This document shows, in pieces, positions 42,377 to 50,546 of a stretch of DNA of 64,000 bases (position 1 is its first letter; the number at the start of each line of letters is the position of its first letter). The translations under genes were made by a program, and so were the position numbers. The notes under the pieces were generated by a model. It was not told where the DNA came from and ran no database searches. It saw only the letters and a list, made by a program, of their open reading frames with translations. The DNA comes from Streptomyces sp. BA2. Its GTDB lineage: Bacteria > Actinomycetota > Actinomycetes > Streptomycetales > Streptomycetaceae. Location: NCBI RefSeq assembly GCF_009769735.1, contig NZ_WSRO01000002.1, forward strand, positions 7,055,001-7,119,000. Direction: 5' to 3'.

Positions 42377-43756
42377 CTAGATGACGGCCCCGGATCCCTT
42401 CCCCGGGCCGTCCTTCGCCGGGCCGTCCTTCCCCGGCCCGGCGCTCGCCGGGTCCTGGTTCGCCTTTGTCGTGCCTTCGCCCGGCCCCCGGTCCGCCGGG
42501 GTCTCCTCCGCCGGGCCGGCCCTCAGCACGAGAACCGCGGCCACCAGTGCCGCGATCACCAGCGCGCCGAAGGTCGCGGCGACGCCGGTATACCCGGCGA
42601 GGCCGAGGCCGAGGCCGCCGAGGCCTGCGCCCACGAAGACCCCGAGGCTCATTCCCGCGGCGTTCACGCTCAGGGCCGCGCCGCGTTGTGTGCCGCAGCG
42701 GCGGACCAGGAGGCTGACCACGCACGCGGCCACCACGGCGTGGCTCGCCGCGTGCAGGGACGTCATCGCGAGCGCGAGCGGGAGCCAGTGCGTGAAGTAG
42801 AAGCCCACGACCGAGACGAGCGCGGCGACGAGGCCGATGGCCAGCATCCGCTCGGTGCCGATCCGCGGCTCCTCGGAGTTCGTGACCCGCCCCGTGAGGA
42901 GGTTGCTCACAAAGAACGACGCGCCGCTCAGCGTCCACACGAACGCGAAGAGCCCGGGGTCGAGTTGGAACCGGTCGTCGTAGTAGGCCGCCAGATAGGA
43001 GAGGTAGCCCATGAACACCGCCGTGCGCAGCAGGGCGATGAGCAGGAGCGGGACAACCCCGGGGATTGTCCCGAGCGCCTTGAACGAGGCCACGTAGCCC
43101 AGGCGTTGGGTGGAGTCCTTTTCCTCCACCGGCTTGTCCTTGCCGTGTACGAAGAAGATCACCGCCAGGAGCAGCGACACTCCGGTCACGGCGAACAGGT
43201 CGCCCTGCCAGCCCCAGAGCAGCGCGGGCAGCGCGATGACCGGCGCCGCGAGCATCGCCGTCATCGACTGGGTCGCCGTGACGAGCGTCGCCGCGCGCCC
43301 CGCGGCCTTCCCTGAGCCGAAGCGGTCGGCGGCTGCCGCTGTCAGCGCCGGGTTCAGCACCGACGTACTGGCGCCGACAAGGAGGCAGAACACGGCGAGC
43401 AGGATGAAGTCCCCGCTCGCGCCGAGTGCGGCGGAGACGCCGAGTGCGGCGAGACCGCCCGCCGCGGCCCACTCCTTGCGCACCCGGTCGATCAGCGGGG
43501 CGAGCGCGGTACCCACCAACAGGGCCGCGAGACCGCCGAGTCCGCGCAGCCCGCCCAGCGTGGCGACACTGCTGTCGGCGTCCTCGGCCATCGGCACCAG
43601 ATACGTGCTGAAGATGGTGAACGGCAGCAGACCGACCGCGGACGCGACCAGGACGGGCCACAGCGTGCGGGCCATCCGCAGATCGCCCGGCAACGCTTCT
43701 TCAGCGGCGGCCGGCGGTATGGAAGTCGGCGCGGGAGCCTTGGAGTTGACGCTCAC
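42377..43756 (-). CDS. MFS exporter of the metallophore-type locus
   Basis: 459 residues from GTG at 43756 (AAGGAGG just upstream), overlapping the DUF364-like gene by GTGA. Twelve segments, with LIDRVRKEW in the first cytoplasmic loop and VHGKDKPVEEKDSTQRLG as the central loop. The C-terminus is Gly/Pro/Lys rich (GPGKDGPAKDGPGKG), a short tandem repeat. In this context its likely job is export of the small chelator made by the flanking enzymes. Confidence 0.82.
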   Translation of the reverse strand: MSVNSKAPAPTSIPPAAAEEALPGDLRMARTLWPVLVASAVGLLPFTIFSTYLVPMAEDADSSVATLGGLRGLGGLAALLVGTALAPLIDRVRKEWAAAGGLAALGVSAALGASGDFILLAVFCLLVGASTSVLNPALTAAAADRFGSGKAAGRAATLVTATQSMTAMLAAPVIALPALLWGWQGDLFAVTGVSLLLAVIFFVHGKDKPVEEKDSTQRLGYVASFKALGTIPGVVPLLLIALLRTAVFMGYLSYLAAYYDDRFQLDPGLFAFVWTLSGASFFVSNLLTGRVTNSEEPRIGTERMLAIGLVAALVSVVGFYFTHWLPLALAMTSLHAASHAVVAACVVSLLVRRCGTQRGAALSVNAAGMSLGVFVGAGLGGLGLGLAGYTGVAATFGALVIAALVAAVLVLRAGPAEETPADRGPGEGTTKANQDPASAGPGKDGPAKDGPGKGSGAVI

Positions 43757-44580
43757 GCCGCCTCCTTGTAGCGGTAGAGCGGCGTCTCGTCGGCGCTGAA
43801 CTGCGAGAAAGCGAAGGGTTCCGCGGAGAGCCCGGTCACCCCGGCGGGCAGGAACGCGCGAGCCACCGCGCTGCCGCTCTGCGCGTACACCACCAGCGGC
43901 ACCTCGTGCTCGCGGCAGTGCGCGAGGATCAGGTCGAAGGTGCCGTTGCTCAGCGTCATGCCGGTGGCGACCACGGCTTCGGCTTCCTTGAGTACCTCCG
44001 TCATGTCGTCGGTGACCCGGTCGCCCCACTGGGTCGTACGGAGGTTGAGGTCGCAGGGCAGGCAGACGCCGCCCCGCTCGCGTATCGCCGCGACGAGGGG
44101 GTTGACCACGCCGATGAGCGCCACCTTCGCGCCCGGCTCGATGTCGAGCAGCCCCGCGATGGCCGCGTCGCGTGCCTTCGCGCGGACCTCCGGGGTGCCG
44201 GTGGGCAGCGTGACGCGCTCGGCGTCGGCGGCGTCCCGGTGCGGGTTCACCTGCGCGAGATAGGCGTCGAGCGCGGCGATGCGAACGGGCGTGGACTCGG
44301 CGCGCAGCAGCTTGTCGAGGCTGTGGCCCGACGCGTTCTCGCAGAAGTCCGGGGCGAGTTCACCGGCCTCGAAGGAGCAGGCACCGAACGCCGTCCCGAC
44401 CCGGAGCAGCAAGTAGTGGTTGTGGTACGTCACTTCGCTGCCCGCGAGGCGGGTGGTGTTGTACAGCCAGAACGCGCTGGTGACGGAGAGTTCCTTGGGG
44501 TCGGGGCCGTGCTCGCCCGCCAGGACGGCGTCGATGAGCTCCGCGACGTTGTGGGGCGTGCGCGGCTCAGGGTGTGACAT
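43753..44580 (-). CDS. Rossmann-like putative heavy-metal chelation (DUF364-type) protein
   Basis: 275 residues from ATG at 44580. The N-terminal part has SVTSAFWLYNTTRLAGSEVT and YLLLRVGTAFGACSFEAGEL; the C-terminal Rossmann half has KVALIGVVNPLVAAIRERGG, DMTEVLKEAEAVVATGMTLS, NGTFDLILAHCREHEVPLVV, the pattern of DUF364/DUF4213 proteins of other metal loci. It probably acts on or binds the metal chelate, or catalyses a missing biosynthetic step; no activity is known to me. Coupled to the MFS gene by a 4-base overlap. Confidence 0.75.
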   Translation of the reverse strand: MSHPEPRTPHNVAELIDAVLAGEHGPDPKELSVTSAFWLYNTTRLAGSEVTYHNHYLLLRVGTAFGACSFEAGELAPDFCENASGHSLDKLLRAESTPVRIAALDAYLAQVNPHRDAADAERVTLPTGTPEVRAKARDAAIAGLLDIEPGAKVALIGVVNPLVAAIRERGGVCLPCDLNLRTTQWGDRVTDDMTEVLKEAEAVVATGMTLSNGTFDLILAHCREHEVPLVVYAQSGSAVARAFLPAGVTGLSAEPFAFSQFSADETPLYRYKEAA

Positions 44581-44591
44581 GTGGTGTGCCC

Positions 44592-44640
44592 TCGGAGTTC
44601 GGAGTTCGGAGTTCGGGGTTCGGGGTTCGGGGTTCGGAGT
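44592..44640. repeat. Seven tandem 7-bp units TCGGAGT/TCGGGGT
   Basis: Consecutive tcggagt and tcggggt units fill the 74-base gap between the PLP-enzyme stop and the DUF364-type start, just upstream of that start codon. They leave no clear ribosome binding site, so they may influence translation of the downstream gene. Confidence 0.85.
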
Positions 44641-44654
44641 GGTGATGGACGCTG

Positions 44655-45644
44655 TTATGGGAGGTCGGGCCAGGAAGTGGTCGACCAGGGGTGCCTCAGC
44701 TCGTCGAGCGAGGTGATCTCGTGGGGCTTCAGGGTGTCGATGTCCGGCGCCTCGGCGTGTTTCGCGTAGGCGCTTTCGACATAGCGATGACCCGTGTCCG
44801 CCGCGATGAATACGTACGTACGGGAATCGTCGCGGCGCTGTTCCCAGAGAGCGGTCAGATAGGCGGCACCGGCGGAAAGGCCGGCGAAGATTCCGCTGGT
44901 CCTCAGGAGCGAGACCGCGCCGGACACCGCGCAGTCGAAATTCACCCAGTGCACGCGGTCGTACGCTTCGTGCCGGACATTCTGGAATTCGATGGCGCTG
45001 CCGATCCCGGCGATGATCATGTCCGGGTCGGCCACGTGCTCCGAGCCGAAGGTGACGCTGCCGAAAGGCTGCACGCCGACGAGTGAGACGTCGCGGCCCG
45101 CCTCCCGCAGATACCCGGCGATGGCGCCGGTCGAGGCCCCCGAGCCGACCCCGCCCACCAGGGCGAGCGGCCCCTCGGGGACCTCGGCGTCGATCGTCCC
45201 GGCCACGTCGCGGTAGCCGAGGTAATGAATGCTGTCGTGGTACTGCCGCATCCAGTGGTACGAGGGATTCGCCTCGAGTATCTCCGCGATGCGCCGCACC
45301 CTCAGCTCCTGGTCGAGCCGGAGATTCTTGGACGGCCGCACCTGTTCCAGCGTGGCGCCGAGTATGTCCAGCTGGACGCGCAGGGTGTGGTCCACGGTCG
45401 TGGAACCCACGATGTGGCATTTCATTCCGTAGCGGTGACAGGCGAGCGCCAGCGCTTGCGCGTAGATACCGCTGGAACTGTCGATGAGGGTGTCGCCGGG
45501 TTTCACGGCACCGGAGTCAAGAAGGTGACGGACCGCTCCCAAGGCCGAATAGATCTTCATCGTCTCGAACCGGAGACAGACCAAGTCCGGCTCCAGGGAT
45601 ATGAGATCGGGTTTCTTCACCGCTTCGGCTATGTGGTCGTGCAT
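44655..45644 (-). CDS. SbnA-like PLP enzyme (cysteine synthase fold)
   Basis: 329 residues from ATG at 45644. Fold-type II PLP enzyme: the likely Schiff-base Lys in RFETMKIYSALGAVRHLLDS, phosphate-cup and substrate loop LIDSSSGIYAQALALACHRY, PLP-phosphate Gly loop VGGVGSGASTGAIAGYLREA, SGIFAGLSAGAAYLTALW at the end. Closest logic is SbnA (N-(1-amino-1-carboxy-2-ethyl)-glutamate synthase) of staphyloferrin B or cysteine synthase homologues in metallophore loci. First gene of the operon, 53 bases from the Zur-type box. Confidence 0.82.
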   Translation of the reverse strand: MHDHIAEAVKKPDLISLEPDLVCLRFETMKIYSALGAVRHLLDSGAVKPGDTLIDSSSGIYAQALALACHRYGMKCHIVGSTTVDHTLRVQLDILGATLEQVRPSKNLRLDQELRVRRIAEILEANPSYHWMRQYHDSIHYLGYRDVAGTIDAEVPEGPLALVGGVGSGASTGAIAGYLREAGRDVSLVGVQPFGSVTFGSEHVADPDMIIAGIGSAIEFQNVRHEAYDRVHWVNFDCAVSGAVSLLRTSGIFAGLSAGAAYLTALWEQRRDDSRTYVFIAADTGHRYVESAYAKHAEAPDIDTLKPHEITSLDELRHPWSTTSWPDLP

Positions 45645-45697
45645 GTCAGCCCTCTGCCCCCTGTGTTCGGTCGCCGAGCCGAGAGCATCACACTAGA

Positions 45698-45712
45698 TGA
45701 AAATGATTGTCA
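45698..45712. promoter_or_regulatory. Zur-type box in the divergent promoter
   Basis: TGAAAATGATTGTCA differs at one position from the Streptomyces Zur consensus TGAAAATGATTTTCA. It lies between the divergent starts of the PLP enzyme (45644) and the GHMP kinase (45775), where a repressor could control both directions. Iron regulators of this genus use a different site (TTAGGTTAGGCT), so zinc control is favoured. Confidence 0.75.
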
Positions 45713-45774
45713 AGACGGTTAGGGTTGTGGCAGCCTGTGGGCGCTGGAGGCGTCGGGACGTTGAGAGGAGACCT

Positions 45775-46734
45775 GTGAAGCTGTCCCAGGAGGCCGGGCC
45801 GCGGCCCCGCGCGGCGGGTGCGGGATCAGTCGGAACCGGAGTGGGTACCGCCTTCGGGACCTTCGGTGAGCTGCTCCAGGGTGTGCTGCCGGAGGAGGAC
45901 GGGGACTTCCTGGTGACGTTGCCCGTCGCGCGGTGGACGATGGCCACGTTCCGGCGGGAGCCCGGCTGCGGGGACGTGACGGTCCGGCCCGCGGGTAAGA
46001 CCAAGGCGCTCCAACTGGCGCGTACGATCTGTGAGTTGGCGGAGCGGCACACCGGCTTGACGTCGGCCGGGGGGACCCTCCACGTCAACAGCGTCATCCC
46101 CGAGGGCAAGGGCCTGGCGAGCTCATCGGCCGACCTCGTCGCGACCGCGCGGGCGGTCGGGCAGGCGCTGGGCGTCGAGATGCCGCCTGCGCGCATCGAG
46201 CGGCTGCTCGCGGACATCGAGCCCACGGACGGGGTGCTCTATCCGGCGATCGTCGCCTTCCACCACCGCACCGTGCGCCTGCGCGGCATCCTCGGATCGC
46301 TCCCGGTCATGGCCGTGGTGGGGATCGACGAGGGCGGCTCGGTCGACACGGTCGACTTCAACCGCATCCCCAAGCCGTTCACGCTGGCCGACCGGCACGA
46401 GTACGCGCGCCTGCTCGACCGCCTCGCGTGCGCCGTCCGCCGCCGCGACCTGGCGGAGGTCGGCCGGGTCGCGACCCGCAGCGCCCAGATGAATCAACTC
46501 CTGCGCCACAAATGGGCCTTGGAACCGATGCGGGAGATCTGCCGGGAGGTCGGCGGCCTGGGCGTCGCCGTCGCGCACAGCGGCACGACCCTGGGCATCC
46601 TGCTGGACACCGCCGACCCGTCGTACACGCAACGGGTCAGCGCGGCGGCGCGGGCGTGCGCGGAACTGGCGGGCGGGGTGACCGTCTACCGGACGCTCAG
46701 CTTCCCCCGAGGGGCCGGGCTCGTGCGGGGCTGA
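45775..46734 (+). CDS. GHMP-family kinase (L-threonine/serine kinase-like)
   Basis: 319 residues from GTG at 45775, with GAGAGGAG 6 bases upstream; the longer frame to 45697 crosses the Zur-type box. GHMP motif 1 GTAFGTFGELLQGVLPEE, motif 2 VIPEGKGLASSSADLVATAR (ATP loop), motif 3 GGLGVAVAHSGTTLGILLD. This layout matches PduX-type L-threonine kinases. In this locus it may supply O-phospho-L-serine or -threonine, the substrate class used by SbnA-like enzymes. Cytoplasmic. Confidence 0.85.
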   Translation: MKLSQEAGPRPRAAGAGSVGTGVGTAFGTFGELLQGVLPEEDGDFLVTLPVARWTMATFRREPGCGDVTVRPAGKTKALQLARTICELAERHTGLTSAGGTLHVNSVIPEGKGLASSSADLVATARAVGQALGVEMPPARIERLLADIEPTDGVLYPAIVAFHHRTVRLRGILGSLPVMAVVGIDEGGSVDTVDFNRIPKPFTLADRHEYARLLDRLACAVRRRDLAEVGRVATRSAQMNQLLRHKWALEPMREICREVGGLGVAVAHSGTTLGILLDTADPSYTQRVSAAARACAELAGGVTVYRTLSFPRGAGLVRG

Positions 46735-46798
46735 AGGGATCGGGAGTGTGGGGCTGAGGGGAACGGTGGCGCGGGGGGTGGGGAACGGTGGTGCGGGG

Positions 46799-47188
46799 TC
46801 AGAAGAACACCCCGCACCGGAGCAGCACGTTCGCGTACGGCGTCGCCTCGCCGGTGCGTACCACCAGGCGGGCCGTGGCCGTGCGGCGCTTGAGTTCCTC
46901 GTGGGGGATCAGGGTGAGGGGTGTGACGCGGGACGCCAGGAGCCCGGCCGTCGCCGGGTTCGCCTCCCGGACCTCCGTCGCCGCCGTGCCGCCCTCCGTC
47001 ACCAGCTCGGCCAGCAGTCCGTCCAGTACCTCCGCGAAGGACGGGACACCCGCACGGAAGGCCAGGTCGACTACCCGCGGGCCCGGCGGAATGGGCATGC
47101 CCGCGTCGCAGATCAGGATCGTGTCCCCGTGGCCCAACTCGGCCAGGGCGCCGGAGAGATGGCGGTTGAGGATGCCGATCTTCTTCAT
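46799..47188 (-). CDS. rbsD: D-ribose pyranase
   Basis: 129 residues from ATG at 47188, overlapping the rbsK stop by 4 bases. MKKIGILNRHLSGALAELGH, DTILICDAGMPIPPGPRVVD (catalytic His20-type and Asp-Ala-Gly core), LIPHEELKRRTATARLVVRT, ATPYANVLLRCGVFF are near-consensus RbsD. It interconverts beta-pyranose and furanose ribose before phosphorylation. Confidence 0.95.
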   Translation of the reverse strand: MKKIGILNRHLSGALAELGHGDTILICDAGMPIPPGPRVVDLAFRAGVPSFAEVLDGLLAELVTEGGTAATEVREANPATAGLLASRVTPLTLIPHEELKRRTATARLVVRTGEATPYANVLLRCGVFF

Positions 47189-48168
47189 GCGCCCTCCACC
47201 TGGCCCTCCATCTGGCCCGCCACCTCGTCCGCCGTCGGGTACGACTCCTGCGCGCCCTGCCGGGTGACCGAAGTGGCCCCCACGCGCGCCGCGTACGCCG
47301 CAGCCGTCGGCAGTTCCTCGCCCAGGCCCAGGCGCCAGGCCAGGGCCGCCGTGAACGCGTCGCCCGCGCCGGTCGTGTCCACCGCGTCCACCTTCGGGCT
47401 CGGCACGGTGACGGGTGAGCCGCTGCCGTCCGCCGTCAGCGCTCCCCGCGCGCCCAGGGTGATCACCACCGAGCGGGGGCCGAGGGTGAGCAGCGCCCGC
47501 GCCCAGTCCTCGGGGGAGTCTCCGGGGGCCGCGTCGTCGCCCAGGATGTAGCGCGCCTCGTGCTCGTTCACCACCAACGGGTCGCATGCGGCGAGGACTT
47601 CATCCGGCAGCGGTGCCGGAGGAGAGGGGTTGAGGACGAAGCGGGCGGTCGCCGGCAGGGTGCGTACGACCTCGGTGACCGACTCGACGGGGATCTCCAG
47701 CTGCGTCGAGACCACCCGGGACGCGGCGAGCAGGCTGCCCGCCGCGCGGATGTCCTCGGGCGTCAGCCTGGCGTTGGCGCCCGGCGAGACCACGATGCTG
47801 TTGTCGCCCGACGGGTCGACGGTGATCAGCGCGACGCCCGTGGGCGCCCCGCCGACCAGGACGCCGACCGTGTCCGCGCCCGCCGCGCGCTGCGAGTCGA
47901 GCAGAAGCCGGCCGTGGGCGTCGTCGCCTACCCGCGCCAGCAGGGCCGTGCGGGCGCCGAGGCGGGCCGCCGCGACCGACTGGTTCGCCCCCTTGCCACC
48001 GGGATGCGTGACGAGGTCGGAGCCGAGGACCGTCTCACCGGGGGCGGGGCGGCGCTCGACCCCGACCACCAGATCGGCGTTGGCCGACCCGACGACGAGG
48101 AGGTCGTACGTGGCGTCGTCGAGGTCGTGGTCACGGCTGGGGTCGTGGGCGTGGGCGTGGTCGTGCAT
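47185..48168 (-). CDS. rbsK: Ribokinase
   Basis: 327 residues from ATG at 48168 after GGAG; the open frame to 48270 lacks an RBS. The N-terminus is His-rich (MHDHAHAHDPSRDHDLDD), unusual for the family. PfkB features: VVGSANADLVVGVERRPAPG, HPGGKGANQSVAAARLGA, NPSPPAPLP, VVNEHEARYIL and the catalytic DTTGAGDAFTAALAWRL. It phosphorylates ribose at O5. The His-rich start may bind metal or be neutral. Confidence 0.94.
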   Translation of the reverse strand: MHDHAHAHDPSRDHDLDDATYDLLVVGSANADLVVGVERRPAPGETVLGSDLVTHPGGKGANQSVAAARLGARTALLARVGDDAHGRLLLDSQRAAGADTVGVLVGGAPTGVALITVDPSGDNSIVVSPGANARLTPEDIRAAGSLLAASRVVSTQLEIPVESVTEVVRTLPATARFVLNPSPPAPLPDEVLAACDPLVVNEHEARYILGDDAAPGDSPEDWARALLTLGPRSVVITLGARGALTADGSGSPVTVPSPKVDAVDTTGAGDAFTAALAWRLGLGEELPTAAAYAARVGATSVTRQGAQESYPTADEVAGQMEGQVEGA

Positions 48169-48599
48169 CTGTGGGTCCGGCTCCTGCTCTACGGGGATGC
48201 GGCGGCGGGTTGTGGTGTTGGCGGGGCGGGGGCGGCGGGCGTGGTGCGGGCGGCTCACACGCTGTGCCACCGGGGGCGTGGTGCCGGTTCACGCTGACCG
48301 GCACCACGCCCCCGCCCGGCAATCGCCGGGCGGGGGCGTGGTGGCCGCAGCGGGGTGCGGTTGTGGTGTCTGGCATCAGGCGATCACCCCCGGCGCCCGA
48401 GCCGGTTGCCGTCGGCGGTCACGCCGGCCGTGGCGCGGTTGCGGTCGTGGTGTCCGGTACCCGACGCCCCGGGTGCCCAGCGAGTCGACGGGTTCCGTCG
48501 TCGGCGGGCACGGCGGCCCCGGCCACCGTAGCCCGGTGCCTGGGCCCGCCGACCGGCGGCCACGTGCAGCCACGTGCAGCCGTGCGCGGCCATGTGCCG
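48169..48599. other. 431-base gap inside the ribose operon
   Basis: No convincing ORF on either strand. It contains the competing hairpins at 48272-48343 and, to their right, a degenerate G/C-rich repeat (gcggttgtggtgtctgg near 48357, gcggttgcggtcgtggtgtccgg near 48434). Such a long non-coding gap between rbsCB and rbsK is unusual for a ribose operon. Confidence 0.7.
48272..48343 (-). promoter_or_regulatory. Two mutually exclusive perfect hairpins (attenuator or palindromic element)
   Basis: Hairpin A: GGGGGCGTGGTGCCGGT (48272-48288) / ACCGGCACCACGCCCCC (48297-48313), 17 bp, loop 8. Hairpin B: CACCACGCCCCCGCCCGGC (48302-48320) / GCCGGGCGGGGGCGTGGTG (48325-48343), 19 bp, loop 4. They share 48302-48313, so only one can form at a time. 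Located ~105 bases upstream of rbsK on its coding side. It could tune rbsKD expression relative to the transporter or stabilise the upstream mRNA. Confidence 0.65.
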
Positions 48600-50546
48600 T
48601 CAGGAGAAGTCGGCCACGTTCTTCTTCGTGACCACCTTCACCGGGACCTTCACCATGGTCTCGACCTCCTTGCCGCGCACCGCCTTCACCGCGTTCTGTA
48701 CGGCGATCCTGCCCAGCTCCTTCGGCTGCTGCGCCACGGACGCGTACAGCGTGCCCGCCTCAACGGCCTTGAGTCCGTCGGGAGTTCCGTCGAAGCCGAC
48801 CACCGAGACCGACTTGCCCGCCTTGTTGCCGAGTGCCTTGACGGCGCCGAGGGCCATCTCGTCGTTCTCGGCGAAGACGCCGTCGATGCCGGGGTTGGAC
48901 TGGATCAGGTTCGTCATGACGTCCAGACCCTTGGTGCGGTCGAAGTCGGCGGGCTGGGAGGCGACGACCTTGATGCCGGGGTACTCCTTGATGCCCTCGG
49001 CGAAGCCCTTGCCGCGCTCACGGCTCGCCGACGTGCCCGCGACGCCCTGGAGCGTGACGATCTTTCCCTTGCCGCCCAGCTTCTCCGCGAGGGTCTTCGC
49101 GGCGAGCTTGCCGCCCGCGACGTTGTCGGAGGCGACGAGCGTCGCCGCCTTCGCCTTGTTCACGCCGCGGTCGGCGGCGATCACCGGAATGTCCGACTTG
49201 TTGGCGCCGCGCACCGCGGGGCCCACCGCGTCAGAGTCGACCGGGTTGACGATGATCGACTTCATGCCTTCGCCGGTGAAGTTCTGCAGCTGGTTGGTCT
49301 GCTGCGAGGCGTCGTTCTGCGCGTCCGTGACCGTGAGGTCGATGCCTGCCTTCTCCGCCTCCGCCTGCGCGCCCTCCTTCATCTGCACGAAGAAGGGGTT
49401 GTTGAGGGTGGAGAGCGACATGCCGATCTTCGTCGTCGTACCGGACGAACCGTTGTTGAAGAAGGAGACGGCGCCCACGACGGCCGCCACAAGCACGGCC
49501 GCGATCCCGAGCTTCAGGGCCTGGGGTCCCTTCTTGCCGCCCCCGGCTGCCGCGCCCGTCGAGGCTCCAGGAGTCGCCCCCGCCTTCCTGCGCAACGTAT
49601 CGAGCAGGACCGCGAGCGCGATGACGACGCCGATCACGACCTGCTGCCAGAAGGCGGACACGGAGAGGAGGTTGAGGCCGTTGCGCAGGACCGCCAGGAT
49701 CAGCGCGCCGATCAGGGTGCCGGACGCCTTGCCGACGCCGCCCGCAAGGCTCGCGCCGCCGATGACGACCGCGGCGATCGCGTCCAGCTCGTAACCCTGC
49801 GCGGCCTGCGGCTGCGCGGAGACCAGACGGGACGCGAGGACGATGCCCGCGACGGCGGCGAAGAGGCCGGACAGGCCGTAGATGACGAGCTTCTGCCGCT
49901 TCACGCGGAGCCCGGAGAGACGGGCCGCCTCTTCGTTGCCGCCGATCGCGTACATGGAGCGGCCGATGTACGTACGGCCCAGGATGAGCGCCGTGACCAG
50001 GCCCATCGCGATCATCACGATGACCGGGACCGGCAGCCAGCCGCCGATGGTGTCACCGAGGTTGGAGACCGAGTCGGGGAACGGGATCGGGCTGCCCTGC
50101 GAGATGACCAGGGAGAGACCGCGGGCCACCGACAGCATCGCCAACGTCGCAATGAACGGCGGGAGTTTGCCGTACGAGACGAGCAGGCCGTTCACGAAAC
50201 CGCACGCTATGCCGGTGCCGACGGCAAAGATGATCGCGAGCCAGACCGGCATGCCTTCGGACGTCGCCGACCAGGCGAGGACCGTCGCGGAGAGCGCGGC
50301 CACCGAGCCGACCGACAGGTCGATGCCCGCCGAGACGATGACGAAGGTGACGCCGAACGCGAGGATCGCGGTGACCGCGGCCTGCACGCCCACGTTGAGC
50401 AGGTTCTGGGTGGTGAGGAAGTCCCCGGAGAGCAGCGACATCGCCACCAGGAGGACTACCAGGGCGCTCAGCGCGCCGTTGTCGAGCAGCACGCGGCGCA
50501 GACCGGTGGCGCCACCCGCGTTGCTCTTCAGCGTTTCAGTGGCCAC
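48600..50546 (-). CDS. Fused ribose ABC permease and binding protein (RbsC-RbsB)
   Basis: 648 residues from GTG at 50546 (GGAAGG 6 bases upstream), overlapping the rbsA 3' end by 11 bases. Residues 1-320 are RbsC: FGVTFVIVSAGIDLSVGSVA, YGKLPPFIATLAMLSVARGL, AIGGNEEAARLSGLRVKRQK, GYELDAIAAVVIGGASLAGG. After a Gly/Lys linker and one more membrane segment (LKLGIAAVLVAAVVGAVSFF) comes RbsB: IGMSLSTLNNPFFVQMKEGA, LVASDNVAGGKLAA, GVFAENDEMALGAVKALG. The fusion tethers the binding protein to the permease, replacing its lipobox. Confidence 0.92.
   Translation of the reverse strand: MATETLKSNAGGATGLRRVLLDNGALSALVVLLVAMSLLSGDFLTTQNLLNVGVQAAVTAILAFGVTFVIVSAGIDLSVGSVAALSATVLAWSATSEGMPVWLAIIFAVGTGIACGFVNGLLVSYGKLPPFIATLAMLSVARGLSLVISQGSPIPFPDSVSNLGDTIGGWLPVPVIVMIAMGLVTALILGRTYIGRSMYAIGGNEEAARLSGLRVKRQKLVIYGLSGLFAAVAGIVLASRLVSAQPQAAQGYELDAIAAVVIGGASLAGGVGKASGTLIGALILAVLRNGLNLLSVSAFWQQVVIGVVIALAVLLDTLRRKAGATPGASTGAAAGGGKKGPQALKLGIAAVLVAAVVGAVSFFNNGSSGTTTKIGMSLSTLNNPFFVQMKEGAQAEAEKAGIDLTVTDAQNDASQQTNQLQNFTGEGMKSIIVNPVDSDAVGPAVRGANKSDIPVIAADRGVNKAKAATLVASDNVAGGKLAAKTLAEKLGGKGKIVTLQGVAGTSASRERGKGFAEGIKEYPGIKVVASQPADFDRTKGLDVMTNLIQSNPGIDGVFAENDEMALGAVKALGNKAGKSVSVVGFDGTPDGLKAVEAGTLYASVAQQPKELGRIAVQNAVKAVRGKEVETMVKVPVKVVTKKNVADFS

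Noticed and set aside
41009..43315. A 768-codon plus-strand frame across the FecCD and MFS genes
   Set aside because: Antisense shadow; the minus strand encodes recognised permease and MFS sequences with coupled starts.
45698..45712. Fur/DmdR iron box
   Set aside because: Iron repressors of Streptomyces recognise TTAGGTTAGGCT-like sites; TGAAAATGATT fits Zur better. Iron control is not excluded but is less likely.
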